NCBI RefSeq assembly: GCF_900116195.1
Contig: NZ_FOZW01000009.1
Coordinates: 229,551-274,804 of the forward strand
Length of the DNA stretch: 45,254 nucleotides
Direction: 5' to 3'
Source of the DNA: Alloyangia pacifica
Lineage (GTDB): Bacteria > Pseudomonadota > Alphaproteobacteria > Rhodobacterales > Rhodobacteraceae
Shown: positions 8,494 through 16,951 of the stretch, piece after piece
Position numbering within the stretch: the first letter of the stretch is position 1
How the letters are laid out: each line of letters opens with the position of its first letter
The notes under the pieces: model-generated
The model's input: the letters and a program-made list of their open reading frames with translations, nothing else
Databases searched by the model: none
Told to the model about the DNA's origin: nothing
Position numbers and translations under genes: made by a program

Positions 8494-8583
8494 ATCTACT
8501 GGACTGAAAACCTTAGGCGCAGGTACTCGATATCCGAGCGCACTATGCGGCCGTTCCTTGTTGTAGCGCTCACGCTCGTGCAT
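8494..8583 (-). mobile_element. Remnant of an IS3-family transposase (OrfB C-terminus)
   Basis: The minus strand encodes RYNKERPHSALGYRVPAP, the hallmark end of IS3-group integrase-core transposases (YNxxRPHSALGYxxP). The catalytic DDE core is absent and the frame continues into unrelated sequence, so this is an inert scar. It overlaps no functional gene and marks a past insertion or deletion between the DMT exporter and the SnoaL-like gene. Confidence 0.7.
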
Positions 8584-8843
8584 CGCCGGCAGGTAGCATT
8601 GCGATGTCTCGTGCCTATTCAGGCGCCGCTACGCGTTGTATCCGGATTCTTCATGCCGAAACAGAGGCAAGCGTTTTCGGTTGCGCAGTGCCGCAGTGTG
8701 AGAGCGATCGCGAAGCCTTAGGTGCAGATTCTCGGCAATGCGGCGTCGGTCGACCTCAGAGCGGACGAAGTCGTCAGTCGTGCCGTTGCGTCTTCTCTCC
8801 CGCAGGTCACAGTCCGTCGAGGCGGAATACAGAGGCGGGAGCA

Positions 8844-9230
8844 GTGGGGCGAGAAGAGATCATTGAGTCCTATCAGGGGTATATCGCGTGCTTGAACAGG
8901 CAGGGTTGGCAGGTTCTTCATCTCTTTGTCGCCGACCAGGTGCAATACAATGGGGTCTCGATCGGTCTCGACGGCTACGCAAACATGCTCGTTGCGGACT
9001 TCCGCGCGATACCCGATCTCCATTTCAACATCGCAGGTCTTGTCTGCGACCCGCCCATGATCGCCTGCCGCTTGGCATTCGACTGCACCCCGGTAGGCTA
9101 CCTCTTCGGCATGGCAGTGAACGGCAAAAGGGTTTGCTTTGACGAGAACGTGTTCTACGAGTTCCAGGATCGAAAGATACAGAACGTCTGGTCCGTCATC
9201 GACAAGACAAGAATTGCCGCGCAAATCTGA
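8844..9230 (+). CDS. SnoaL-like (ester cyclase type) domain protein
   Basis: 128 residues from GTG 8844. The fold signature is SnoaL/NTF2-like: ANMLVADFRAIPDLHFNIAG, then NGKRVCFDENVFYEFQDRKI, matching the ester-cyclase group (FPDLxF... GKxVxFxxxxxYxFxDGKI). Members bind small hydrophobic substrates in a cone-shaped pocket; most are unassigned enzymes. The open frame runs upstream into IS debris without similarity, so the GTG start, with a purine-rich stretch before it, is preferred but uncertain. Expression may depend on promoter sequence left by the insertion. Confidence 0.6.
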   Translation: MGREEIIESYQGYIACLNRQGWQVLHLFVADQVQYNGVSIGLDGYANMLVADFRAIPDLHFNIAGLVCDPPMIACRLAFDCTPVGYLFGMAVNGKRVCFDENVFYEFQDRKIQNVWSVIDKTRIAAQI

Positions 9231-9398
9231 CACATTGCAGGCCGGCATGGGCTCGAAGTTCTCCCCTGGCACACGGTACGCCAACGACCGTAGCGGGTCG
9301 CAGTCCTGAGCGTGGCATCGTGAGTCTGAGGATTCAGGGCTCCTCCAAAGAAAGCTCTGCCGTTTCGTCCCTTCCGCAACAAAACGAAAGAAGTAGGC

Positions 9399-9893
9399 AT
9401 GGCACCAGAAGTTCTGCAGATACCACAAGGTAATGAGATGTTCGAAGGCTATCGGGCGGCGTTCGAAAAATACGGTTTCTCTCCCGCCGTCAAATCGAGA
9501 GGGTTCCTGTTCATCTCCGGGCAGGTCGGTGCTCGTCCGGATGGAAGTGCTCCAGAAGACGTCGCCGGCCAATCCGAATGGGCCCTGAAACGCATCAAGG
9601 AACTCCTGCGGATCGCCGGGCTGGATCTGAGCGATCTTGTCGACGTCACCAGTTATCACGTGGACATCGAAGAGACGCTTTCTGACTTCATGGAAGTCAA
9701 ACAGCGCTTCATCAAGAGCCCGTTCCCTGCCTGGTCAATCGGCGCCTGGCTTGGTGGAGCCACCATAGCAGCCGGACTTGGCCTTGCGTCGCCGAACTGG
9801 GCAGGAGCTCTTCTGTCGCTGAGTTCCTTGGGGCTGGCGATCATCGCGTGGGCCACGAACGAGCGTGGCTACGGAGTAGCTGTCGTCGAATAG
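9399..9893 (+). CDS. RidA/YjgF-YER057c-UK114 family protein with hydrophobic C-terminal extension
   Basis: A 164-residue product. Residues about 20-105 are a RidA-type chorismate-mutase-like fold (RGFLFISGQVGARPDG, LSDLVDVTSYHVDIEE). RidA proteins deaminate reactive enamine/imine intermediates. After FPAW the usual closing strand with its arginine and glutamate is missing. Residues about 107-155 instead form two hydrophobic segments (GAWLGGATIAAGLGLA and AGALLSLSSLGLAIIAWA) that could be membrane helices. The catalytic arginine is therefore likely absent. This may be a fusion, a frameshift product or a membrane-tethered variant. Confidence 0.65.
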   Translation: MAPEVLQIPQGNEMFEGYRAAFEKYGFSPAVKSRGFLFISGQVGARPDGSAPEDVAGQSEWALKRIKELLRIAGLDLSDLVDVTSYHVDIEETLSDFMEVKQRFIKSPFPAWSIGAWLGGATIAAGLGLASPNWAGALLSLSSLGLAIIAWATNERGYGVAVVE

Positions 9894-10503
9894 CCTAATG
9901 AGACCGAAACGAAGAAGTCTCGCCGCCCGCCCCGGGCCTCCAGGCGCGGGCGGTGCATACGAATGTCATGAAGGCGTGCCCAGTTGCGTGCGGTAATCAA
10001 CTCCTGGCGTAGACGAGGGTTCGTCTGCCAGATGCCGAATATCCTATGCGCTCCGCCGCGCGGTCAACTCAATGGCGCTTATGCGAAGCCGGGGCAGGCG
10101 AACGCGATCACCAAGAGCGTTCATCCACGGTCCTGAAGCGCGCCAGCGCGACGTCTCGGCGGCGAAACTGTGTGTCGGCGCCTGCCCCGGGCAGAATGGG
10201 CGGGGGGAGGAAAAGGGCCAAGCCGAATGCCGGTCGGTCTCCACGGTGCCCCGACCTTCCGCGCTCAGAGCTGCTGGATGGCAGGGAGCGGAACCCCTCT
10301 GGTCAGCGATAGCCTGACATCGACGTTCAAGAGTAAGCCAGTCCCCTACAGGCCTTGCGGGTTCTCTGTGCGTCACAGGCATCGCGAACGCTGACGCAAG
10401 GCGACAGGACGCAGGCATTATGTGGCCTCGGCGGCCATCTTCTTCGTTTTCCTTGACATCGGTTGGGTGTGGCATGCGTCCTGCCCTCATAAGAGGGGGA
10501 CCC
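9894..10503. other. Long intergenic stretch, no gene seen
   Basis: Some 600 bases with only GC-rich chance frames. The clear structure is an 8-bp hairpin, ccgcccgc at 9923-9930 with gcgggcgg at 9946-9953, just after the RidA-like gene; it lacks a T-run but could slow or end transcription. The 3' part must hold the promoter of the first ECF sigma gene. Confidence 0.5.
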
Positions 10504-11061
10504 ATGACCGAGGAACCGCTGGCTGACGTCCTCTTGCGCATGGCGCAGGGGGAGAGGGCCGCGCTGCGCAACCTCTATTCCGAAGCCGGCCCGAAACTTT
10601 TCGGGGTCTGTCTTCGTATGCTCAAGGACAGGGCCGAAGCGGAAGACGCGTTGCAGGAGATTATGGTCAAGCTTTGGAGCAAGGCGCATCAGTTCGATCC
10701 CATGCGCGGCCAGCCGATGTCCTGGGTTGTGACCGTTGCGCGCAACCATTGCCTCGATCGCCTGCGATCGCGCACGGCCGCGCTGCGCCGTGAGGCCGCC
10801 GGTTCGAATGATGCGGCCATGCTGGAGGTTGCCGACGCCGGGCCGGGGCCGGAAACCCTTGTCGAGATGAAGGACGAGGCGCGGCGCATCGCCGATTGTC
10901 TTGCGACGCTCGACACGGACCGTGCCACCGCTATCCGGAGCGCCTATCTTGACGGGCGCAGCTACGACGACATCGCGAGCGCCTTCGGGATCCCGCTGAA
11001 CACCCTGCGCAGCTGGCTGCATCGTGGCCTGCGCAAGCTCAAGGAGTGCATGGACGCATGA
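10504..11061 (+). CDS. ECF-family RNA polymerase sigma factor (first module)
   Basis: A 185-residue sigma factor. Region 2 lies at about 20-90 (LYSEAGPKLFGVCLRML, EAEDALQEIMVKLW, PMSWVVTVARNHCLDRLR) and region 4 at about 130-183 (GRSYDDIASAFGIPLNTLRS, then WLHRGLRKLKECM). The start ATG 10504 has AGAGGGGG upstream. Its stop overlaps the ATG of the RskA-type anti-sigma gene by ATGA, typical of SigK/RskA-like pairs that respond to envelope or oxidative stress. It probably directs the operon, the fasciclin gene and perhaps the DUF4394 gene. Confidence 0.9.
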   Translation: MTEEPLADVLLRMAQGERAALRNLYSEAGPKLFGVCLRMLKDRAEAEDALQEIMVKLWSKAHQFDPMRGQPMSWVVTVARNHCLDRLRSRTAALRREAAGSNDAAMLEVADAGPGPETLVEMKDEARRIADCLATLDTDRATAIRSAYLDGRSYDDIASAFGIPLNTLRSWLHRGLRKLKECMDA

Positions 11062-11750
11062 CGGAAGACGAGACCTCCGATCTCGCGGCGGACTACGTGC
11101 TGGGGCTTGCCTCGGCCGAGGAACGCGCGCGGGCGGAGGACCGGATCACCCGCGATCCGGCCTTCGCGCGGGAGGTCGAGATGTGGCAGGCGCGCTTCTC
11201 CGAGCTGAACGTCGAGTTCGCAGCAGTCGTGCCACCTTCCGCCGTGCTGGACCGAGCCGAGCACAGGCTTTTCGGGGCATCCGGGCCGCTGCGAGGCGGC
11301 GTGCTTGGCTGGCTGCGTCGGGCAATGCAGAGTCGGGGCGCAACCGGGGGCACCGTGCGGAGGCCCGGACCTGCGATCCTTCTCGGGCTGGCCGTGGTGA
11401 CCGCTATGGCGCTCGTGGCGATTTGGGGCACGCCTCTGTACCGGCCCGGCGCCCCGCTGGCAGAGCTGAGCGCGCCTGACCTGCAGATCGCCGTCCGCGG
11501 CGATAGCCAACGGCTGGTCTTTCGACGCCTGTCCGATGCGCCCGATCCCGAAGGGCGATCCTACCAACTGTGGCTCATCCGCGACGGGCAGGTCGCATCC
11601 CTCGGGCTCCTCGCCCCGCGCACGACCGAGGTGAGCGCTGAGGTGCGCGCAGGCGATGTGCTGGCGGTCAGCCTGGAACCGGCGGGCGGATCGCCCGGTG
11701 CGGGCCCGAGCGGACCGGTGCTGGCAACCGCGCAGATTCCGAGCCTTTAG
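11058..11750 (+). CDS. RskA-type membrane anti-sigma factor (first module)
   Basis: A 230-residue protein. The cytoplasmic N-terminus (residues 1-60, LAADYVLGLASAEERARAED) is the sigma-binding zone of RskA-like proteins. One helix follows near residues 100-122 (AILLGLAVVTAMALVAIWG), then a periplasmic domain with SYQLWLIRDGQ and LEPAGGSPGAGPSGPV, the conserved end of the RskA domain. It should hold the upstream ECF sigma at the membrane until a periplasmic signal triggers proteolysis. Start and sigma stop share ATGA, so the two are translationally coupled. Confidence 0.88.
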   Translation: MTEDETSDLAADYVLGLASAEERARAEDRITRDPAFAREVEMWQARFSELNVEFAAVVPPSAVLDRAEHRLFGASGPLRGGVLGWLRRAMQSRGATGGTVRRPGPAILLGLAVVTAMALVAIWGTPLYRPGAPLAELSAPDLQIAVRGDSQRLVFRRLSDAPDPEGRSYQLWLIRDGQVASLGLLAPRTTEVSAEVRAGDVLAVSLEPAGGSPGAGPSGPVLATAQIPSL

Positions 11751-11851
11751 CGCAGCGGCACTTTTTTCTGCGCCTTGGCGCAACGCGGCCAATCGCGGCT
11801 TCGTATCCTCTGCAGCCCCGGACAAAACCGGCGCATTCTGGAGGAAACATC

Positions 11852-12415
11852 ATGACCAACATCAAATGCACGTCCGCCCTCGCTCTCGGCCTTGTCGCGA
11901 CCCTTGGCTTTTCGGCCCCGGCCTTTGCCGCAAGCCCGATGGTCGGCGGCGCGCCGATGTACGAGACCAAGAATATCGTCGAGAACGCGGTGAACTCTGC
12001 CGATCACACGACCCTCGTCGCCGCGGTTCAGGCGGCCGGCCTGGTCGAGACCCTTCAGGGCCCCGGCCCGTTCACGGTTTTCGCGCCGACAAACGCCGCC
12101 TTCGAAATGCTTCCGACCGGAACGGTCGAGACACTGTTGAAGCCGGAAAACAAGGCAATGCTGACCAAGGTTCTGACGGCGCATGTGGTCGCCGGCGACT
12201 GGACCGCCGACAAGGTCGTACAGAAGGCACGGGCGAGCTCGGACGGTCTGGCGAACTTCACGACTGTTTCGGGCGATGCGTTGTCCGCGCGGATGAAGGG
12301 CGGGATGCTCTACGTCTACGATGAAAGCGGCACGATCGCCCGCGTGACGATCGCCGATGTCGACCAGTCGAATGGCGTGATCCACGTAGTGGACCATGTA
12401 CTGGTGCCCAAGTAA
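11852..12415 (+). CDS. Secreted fasciclin (FAS1) domain protein
   Basis: A 187-residue protein. A signal peptide ends at about residue 26 (FSAPAFA). One FAS1 domain follows at residues about 40-186, with the H1 motif GPFTVFAPTNAAFEML and the H2-like VIHVVDHVLVPK end. FAS1 proteins mediate adhesion or surface protection and often accompany ECF/RskA genes in alphaproteobacteria. The start has GGAGGAAAC in front. A CGTATCCT box at 11802-11809 lies 50 bases upstream, a likely -10 for the neighbouring ECF sigma. It is probably a regulon output rather than a regulator. Confidence 0.9.
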   Translation: MTNIKCTSALALGLVATLGFSAPAFAASPMVGGAPMYETKNIVENAVNSADHTTLVAAVQAAGLVETLQGPGPFTVFAPTNAAFEMLPTGTVETLLKPENKAMLTKVLTAHVVAGDWTADKVVQKARASSDGLANFTTVSGDALSARMKGGMLYVYDESGTIARVTIADVDQSNGVIHVVDHVLVPK

Positions 12416-12882
12416 GCAAGCGCCGGAGATTTGCGTCCGCGACGTCAAGCCTGTGGCGGGCGCAAGTTGCCGATCGGGTCAGAGGTCGAGTTCTGATCCC
12501 TTAGCGAGCAGAAGTGGGCGCGAGGCGCCCCTTCATCGTGGCCGAAAGGTTGTCACCTGCAGGCGCAGTATTCACGAGTCGCTGCCCGCCCCCGAGAGCG
12601 ACGCGTATCCTGCCTCCACAAATGCACTCGGGAAGAGACCGGGAGAAGATCATGACTGGGGTCAGGGCAGCCGCCCGCTGTGGGCTGGACTCGGCGGGCG
12701 CACCCGACCCGGTTGCTGGTTGCCGCTAGTCAGCGTGGCTGGCTCCGGCGCTTGGCCTACAAGAGCTTTCCGACAGGCCAATAAATTTCTTTCTCCAGGT
12801 GCATCCAAACGGACCCGAGCCCGAGTCCTAGGAGTATCGAGCCCGCGGACTGGCCGCGCTCGAGACCTGAGGAGATTGAACG
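12416..12882. other. Gap with an orphan promoter-like box and a 25-codon frame
   Basis: CGTATCCT at 12604-12611, identical to the box before the fasciclin gene, lies 48 bases before an ATG at 12652 that opens a 25-codon frame (MTGVRAAARC..., stop 12729) preceded by GGGAGAAG. The frame has no family resemblance. This looks like the promoter and start of another ECF target whose body was deleted, or a very small peptide gene. A further GTATCG at 12834-12839 belongs to the next gene. Confidence 0.4.
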
Positions 12883-13689
12883 ATGCACAAGACCTTTTCC
12901 GCCCTGACCCTGCTGCTCACCACCTCCGCCGCCACCGGTGCGCTGGCCGACGATCATGGCGCGATGACCGCGATCGGGCTCAGCGGAGACAAGATGCTGC
13001 ACGTGATCGACACAAGCTCCGCCATGGTGACCGAGTCCATGGAAGTCACCGGTGTCGACCGGCTGCTGGGCATCGACCTGCGCCCCTCGAACGGGCAGCT
13101 GATCGGCGTCACCGACACCTTTGAGGTCGTCGAGATCGATCCCGAGACCGGGGCGGCAACCGTGATCTCGACCATGGACAAGGAGCTGCCGATCGAGGCG
13201 GGCGCGCCGGTGATCGTCGACTTCAACCCGATGGCCGACAAGCTGCGCTTCATGTCGGGCACCACCAACCACCGCGTCGACATCGAAAGCGGTGCCGTGA
13301 CAGTCGACGGCTCGCTGGCCTTCGAGGAGGCCGACATGCACGCGGGCGAGGCCCCGGCCATCGTTGCGGCGGCCTATATCAACAGTTTCGGCAAGCCCGA
13401 GAGCACAGCGATGTACGACATCGACAGCACCATCGTCGCGCTGATCCGGCAGACCTCGCCCAACGACGGCACGCTGGCCGCGGTCGGCAAGCTGGGCATC
13501 GAGGGCGCGGAGCACTACGCCTTCGATATCGCCACCGATGCCGAGGGCACCAACACCGCATGGCTCGTGGCTGCGGGTCAGTTGCACACCGTCTCGCTCG
13601 ACGATGGCTCCGTGCAGGAAAGCTGGGATATCGAAGGCGCCGACGACGCGATGCTGCGCGACATCACCTTCATGACCGCGGAGATGTGA
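12883..13689 (+). CDS. Secreted DUF4394 domain protein
   Basis: A 268-residue protein with a signal peptide ending near residue 22 (ATGALADD). The rest is a DUF4394 beta-propeller-like repeat domain (LLGIDLRPSNGQLIGVTD, VDFNPMADKLRFMSGTTNHR, AMYDIDSTIVALIRQTSPND). The function of DUF4394 is unknown; it is often found exported and near stress regulators. GAGGAGATTG lies just upstream of the ATG. GTATCG at 12834, 49 bases before the start, sits where the fasciclin gene has its CGTATCCT box, which suggests shared ECF control. Confidence 0.85.
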   Translation: MHKTFSALTLLLTTSAATGALADDHGAMTAIGLSGDKMLHVIDTSSAMVTESMEVTGVDRLLGIDLRPSNGQLIGVTDTFEVVEIDPETGAATVISTMDKELPIEAGAPVIVDFNPMADKLRFMSGTTNHRVDIESGAVTVDGSLAFEEADMHAGEAPAIVAAAYINSFGKPESTAMYDIDSTIVALIRQTSPNDGTLAAVGKLGIEGAEHYAFDIATDAEGTNTAWLVAAGQLHTVSLDDGSVQESWDIEGADDAMLRDITFMTAEM

Positions 13690-13708
13690 GGCCTCGCCCT
13701 ACGTCCAT

Positions 13709-13739
13709 GCCGGGCGCAGGCTGCATGCCTGCGCCCGGC
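13709..13739 (+). terminator. Strong hairpin after the DUF4394 gene
   Basis: A perfect 12-bp stem, gccgggcgcagg at 13709-13720 and cctgcgcccggc at 13728-13739, with a 7-base loop, starts 20 bases after the stop codon. There is no T-run, which is common for GC-rich alphaproteobacterial terminators. It separates the DUF4394 unit from the second sigma gene. Confidence 0.65.
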
Positions 13740-13883
13740 TCGAACGGGTCACGCAAATCGGCCACGTCTCAGCGCGCATCCGGCCCTGCCATCTCGTGTA
13801 AATTGACAGGCCTGCAAGCGGTCTCTAGCCGTAGTCCCATTGCCGCAGCGCAAGAGGGCGGCACAGGGAGAGCAAAAAGTCAC

Positions 13884-14414
13884 GTGACGGATCATGCAGC
13901 CTTGATCAGGGCCTGCGCCGGGGGCGACAAATCCGCCCTGCGCGGCATCATGACGGCGGAGGGCGGGCGCATGCTCGGTGTCGCGCGTCGCATGCTGGGC
14001 CGGGTTGACCTTGCCGAGGATGCGGTACAGGAGGCCCTCGTGCTGGTCTGGCGCCGGGCGCATCAGTTCGACGAGAGCCGGGGCAGCGCCAAGGGCTGGC
14101 TCTACACCATCCTGCGCAACCGTTGCCTGACCATGCTGCGCAGCGAGGACCGCGAAGTGCCGACCGAACCGCAGGCAATCGACCGCGCCTCCGAGGGCGC
14201 CCTGGTCGACGCGGCCTTCGACCGGCTGCCCAGCTCGGCAGACCTGCGCGGGTGCCTAGAAGGGCTTGATGAGGCGACACGGCGTGCGATCCTGTCCTCC
14301 TACGTGCTCGGGCACAGCCACGGCGAGATCGCCGGGCGGCTGGCAACGCCGCTGGGCACGGTGAAGGCACGTATCCGGCGCGGCCTGCTCAAGCTGAGGG
14401 AGTGCCTGTCATGA
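13884..14414 (+). CDS. ECF-family RNA polymerase sigma factor (second module)
   Basis: A 176-residue sigma factor from GTG 13884 (VTDHAALIRACAGGDKSALR). Region 2 has GVARRMLGRVDLAEDAVQEA and AKGWLYTILRNRCLTMLR; region 4 has GHSHGEIAGRLATPLGTVKA and RIRRGLLKLREC. It is clearly a distant paralogue of the sigma at 10.5 kb and has the same ATGA coupling to its anti-sigma gene. The start is set by similarity to that paralogue; longer open frame upstream overlaps the hairpin and is unlikely. CGTAGTCC near 13830 is a possible autoregulatory -10. Confidence 0.88.
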   Translation: MTDHAALIRACAGGDKSALRGIMTAEGGRMLGVARRMLGRVDLAEDAVQEALVLVWRRAHQFDESRGSAKGWLYTILRNRCLTMLRSEDREVPTEPQAIDRASEGALVDAAFDRLPSSADLRGCLEGLDEATRRAILSSYVLGHSHGEIAGRLATPLGTVKARIRRGLLKLRECLS

Positions 14415-15139
14415 CCGACCGTTCTCTTGATCTGCTGATCGACGAGGTTGTCCTCGGGCTCGCCTCGGAGGCTGATACCGCGCGTCTGGAGGAGCTCGCC
14501 GCGCGCGACCCCGAGGTGGCGGCGCGGCTTGCAAGCGCGCGTGACCGCTTCGCCCCGCTCGACGAGACAGCCGACGACCTGCCGCTGCCGGAAGATTTCT
14601 GGGAGCGCCTCGCGCCGCGGCTGGATGTATCGGACGAGACATCGCCTCCGCCGGAGCCTGAAACGGATGGCGCCGAGGTGATCGACCTTGCCCCGCTGCG
14701 CGCGCGCCTGACCCTCTGGCGCAGCGCCGCCGTGACCGGGATCGCCGCCAGCCTGCTGCTGGGCTGCCTGCTGGGCTGGTCGCTGCTCACGCCATCTGAC
14801 CCCCTGGTCGTGGCGGTGCTGCTGGATGACCGCGGCGAAGCCATCGCGCTTGTCGAAAGCGCGCCGGACAACACCACCCGCGTGACCCTGCTCGAGCGGC
14901 CCGACGTGCCCGCGGGCCAGGTGATGCAGGTCTGGACCAAACCCGAAGACGACGGACCTCCCGTCTCGCTGGGCCTGCTCTCCACCGGCCTGTCACGCGT
15001 ATTGAGCATAGAGGGCCTGCCCGAGCCCCATCCCACGCAGCTCTATGAGATCACTTTCGAGCCCGCTGGCGGCTCGCCGACCAACCTGCCGACCGGACCC
15101 ATCCTCGGCAAGGGGCTGGCCAAGGAGCCGGTGACCTAA
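14411..15139 (+). CDS. RskA-type membrane anti-sigma factor (second module)
   Basis: A 242-residue protein. The N-terminal sigma-binding zone (LIDEVVLGLASEADTARLEE) is followed by an acidic linker and one membrane helix at about 108-130 (AAVTGIAASLLLGCLLGWSL). The periplasmic RskA domain follows, with QVMQVWTKPEDDGPPVSLG and FEPAGGSPTNLPTGPIL. Compared with the first anti-sigma, the acidic linker at residues 60-95 is longer. It is translationally coupled to the sigma by ATGA and presumably sequesters it; whether the two pairs cross-talk is open. Confidence 0.87.
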   Translation: MTDRSLDLLIDEVVLGLASEADTARLEELAARDPEVAARLASARDRFAPLDETADDLPLPEDFWERLAPRLDVSDETSPPPEPETDGAEVIDLAPLRARLTLWRSAAVTGIAASLLLGCLLGWSLLTPSDPLVVAVLLDDRGEAIALVESAPDNTTRVTLLERPDVPAGQVMQVWTKPEDDGPPVSLGLLSTGLSRVLSIEGLPEPHPTQLYEITFEPAGGSPTNLPTGPILGKGLAKEPVT

Positions 15140-15505
15140 GACAGGCGCAGTGTCTCGCGATCCGTTGGGGTTGGGAGGCACCGCAAGGTGATCGCCGCAG
15201 GACCTCGTAGTCGTCGCGCTCGAAGAGAACACCTGCGTGCTACCATCGCCGAACAGCGTCATCTCAGCAGCACGCGCTAAAAGCCCTCGCCGAATTGGGC
15301 GTCGTTTGGTAAGCGCAGCAATCGGACATCGCACCGCTGGGTTCATTTCTCGGAAGCTGCCGTTCAGGCTGAGCGCAGCGATCGGCCGCACCGAGCCCCT
15401 TTACGACATTCGGCAAGCACCGTGCTTCGCCATGCCGGCTTCCAGCCCCGCTTCCATATATGCAAAGCGGACCTTTCGGCGGCTCGTTTCAGGATCGGTC
15501 GCTGC
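15140..15505. other. Gap with a fragment of the dispersed repeat
   Basis: No gene is seen between the anti-sigma stop and the sulfatase stop. The 15-mer gaagctgccgttcag at 15353-15367 is identical to the 3' end of the 26.8-kb copy of the dispersed repeat, and atcggacatcgcacc just upstream is also reminiscent of it, so a degraded copy is possible. Confidence 0.4.
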
Positions 15506-16951
15506 CTATTCCGGAGTCCAACCATCCGGTGCTGGGAATGGAACTGGAGGCTCCTCGACAAGGCTCTCTTGGAAAGCCAACACCTGCTCAGTCACGGCCG
15601 GAAACACCCAGGTTAGGTTCTGTGCGCCGGTATCGTTGGAACCACCAGCGATGCCGTATTCTTCCTTCGGGTCGCGAAGAAGGTTGTGGACACGCGGGAA
15701 ATTGTGCTGGACCGGCGTCGAGAACATACTGTCCTGCTGCCAGTAATGGACCTTGAAATTGCGCCACTTGTACGACTGCATGCGATCACCGTTGTAGGCG
15801 GGAAAGCCTTCGCGGGCCGAACTGTCCGCATCACCGGTCAGGAAGGCCATCTGGTCCACGCCGTCGATCATCCGGTCCGAGGGCACCTCGTAGCCGGCGA
15901 CGGTCGCAAGCGTTGGAAGGATGTCCACCGCATGGACGATGCCATTGCTCTGCCTGCCCTCGGGGATGTGCCCGGGCCAGCGGATCATAAACGGGACGCG
16001 CAGCGAGCCCTCGAGCGTGGTGAAGTAGTTCCCGCGCCAGTAGCCGGCGGTGCCGAAATGGTTTGGGGCCTCCTCGGGGCCGTTGTCACTGGTCCAGATG
16101 ACGATGGTGTTGTCGTGCAGCCCAAGCTCGTCGATCTTGTCGAGGACCTGCCCGGCGCGATGATCCATCTCGGCGAGCATGTCGGCCCACTCTCCGTTGC
16201 CGGTGCTCCCCCGGAACTCGGGGTTCGGGAGCGCAGGCAGATGCGCCTGCGTGTAGGGCAGATAGATGAAGAACGGCTCCCCGGCGGCGGCGGCCTCGTC
16301 CATGAAGGCCATCGCCCGGTCGGTAAGCTCCGCATCCATGAGCGGTCGGGTCTCAAGAGTGTAGTCTTTCACCGGTGTCGGGGTCTCACCGCGGCGCGCC
16401 TCGACGATGCTTGGGGCTTCGACCACGTCGGGATCGAAACCGTATTGGCTGGTGTATTGCGACTCGTCCGTGGTGTTGGGGATGCCGTACCACAGATCGA
16501 AGCCCTGGTCGGTCGGGTAGCGGCCGGGCTGATCTCCGAGGTGCCACTTCCCGAACATGCCGGTTCGGTAGCCCGCGTCAGAGAACAGCTCCGCAATCGT
16601 GACCTCCCAGCCGATGAGCCCGTAGGGCAGCCCCCAGACGACCTTAGTTGTGCCCGAGCGGATGGGGTGCCGCGCCGTCATCAAGGCTGATCGGGAGGGC
16701 GTACATTGCGGCTCGACATTGTAGTTGAGCAGCTTCATTCCCTCGGCGGCGAAGGCATCAAGCCGCGGTGTCGGCGCGCCGCGCAGGATGCCACCGCCAT
16801 AGGCACCGATCTCGCCCCAACCGAGGTTGTCGGTGAGCATGAGGACTACATTCGGCTTTGCGGTTGCCTGGGTCTGCGCGAATGCAGAGCCTGCGATGCA
16901 GACCCCGGCAACGGCCAGCAGCGTGGCGCCTACGATTATTCCCCGGGCCAT
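15506..16951 (-). CDS. Secreted sulfatase (type I, formylglycine-dependent), first copy
   Basis: A 481-residue sulfatase with a signal peptide ending near residue 25 (AGSAFA). The sulfatase signature is PQCTPSRSALMTA: Cys83 is the C-x-P-x-R cysteine that a maturase converts to formylglycine. KWHLGD, WTSDNGPEE and PNVVLMLTDN are metal and core motifs, with DN replacing the more usual DD. It hydrolyses sulfate esters in the periplasm; the substrate is not deducible. The start ATG 16951 has GGAGCAAGG in front and overlaps the HAD gene end by 16 bp, so the two are one operon. No formylglycine-generating enzyme is encoded in this window. Confidence 0.9.
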   Translation of the reverse strand: MARGIIVGATLLAVAGVCIAGSAFAQTQATAKPNVVLMLTDNLGWGEIGAYGGGILRGAPTPRLDAFAAEGMKLLNYNVEPQCTPSRSALMTARHPIRSGTTKVVWGLPYGLIGWEVTIAELFSDAGYRTGMFGKWHLGDQPGRYPTDQGFDLWYGIPNTTDESQYTSQYGFDPDVVEAPSIVEARRGETPTPVKDYTLETRPLMDAELTDRAMAFMDEAAAAGEPFFIYLPYTQAHLPALPNPEFRGSTGNGEWADMLAEMDHRAGQVLDKIDELGLHDNTIVIWTSDNGPEEAPNHFGTAGYWRGNYFTTLEGSLRVPFMIRWPGHIPEGRQSNGIVHAVDILPTLATVAGYEVPSDRMIDGVDQMAFLTGDADSSAREGFPAYNGDRMQSYKWRNFKVHYWQQDSMFSTPVQHNFPRVHNLLRDPKEEYGIAGGSNDTGAQNLTWVFPAVTEQVLAFQESLVEEPPVPFPAPDGWTPE

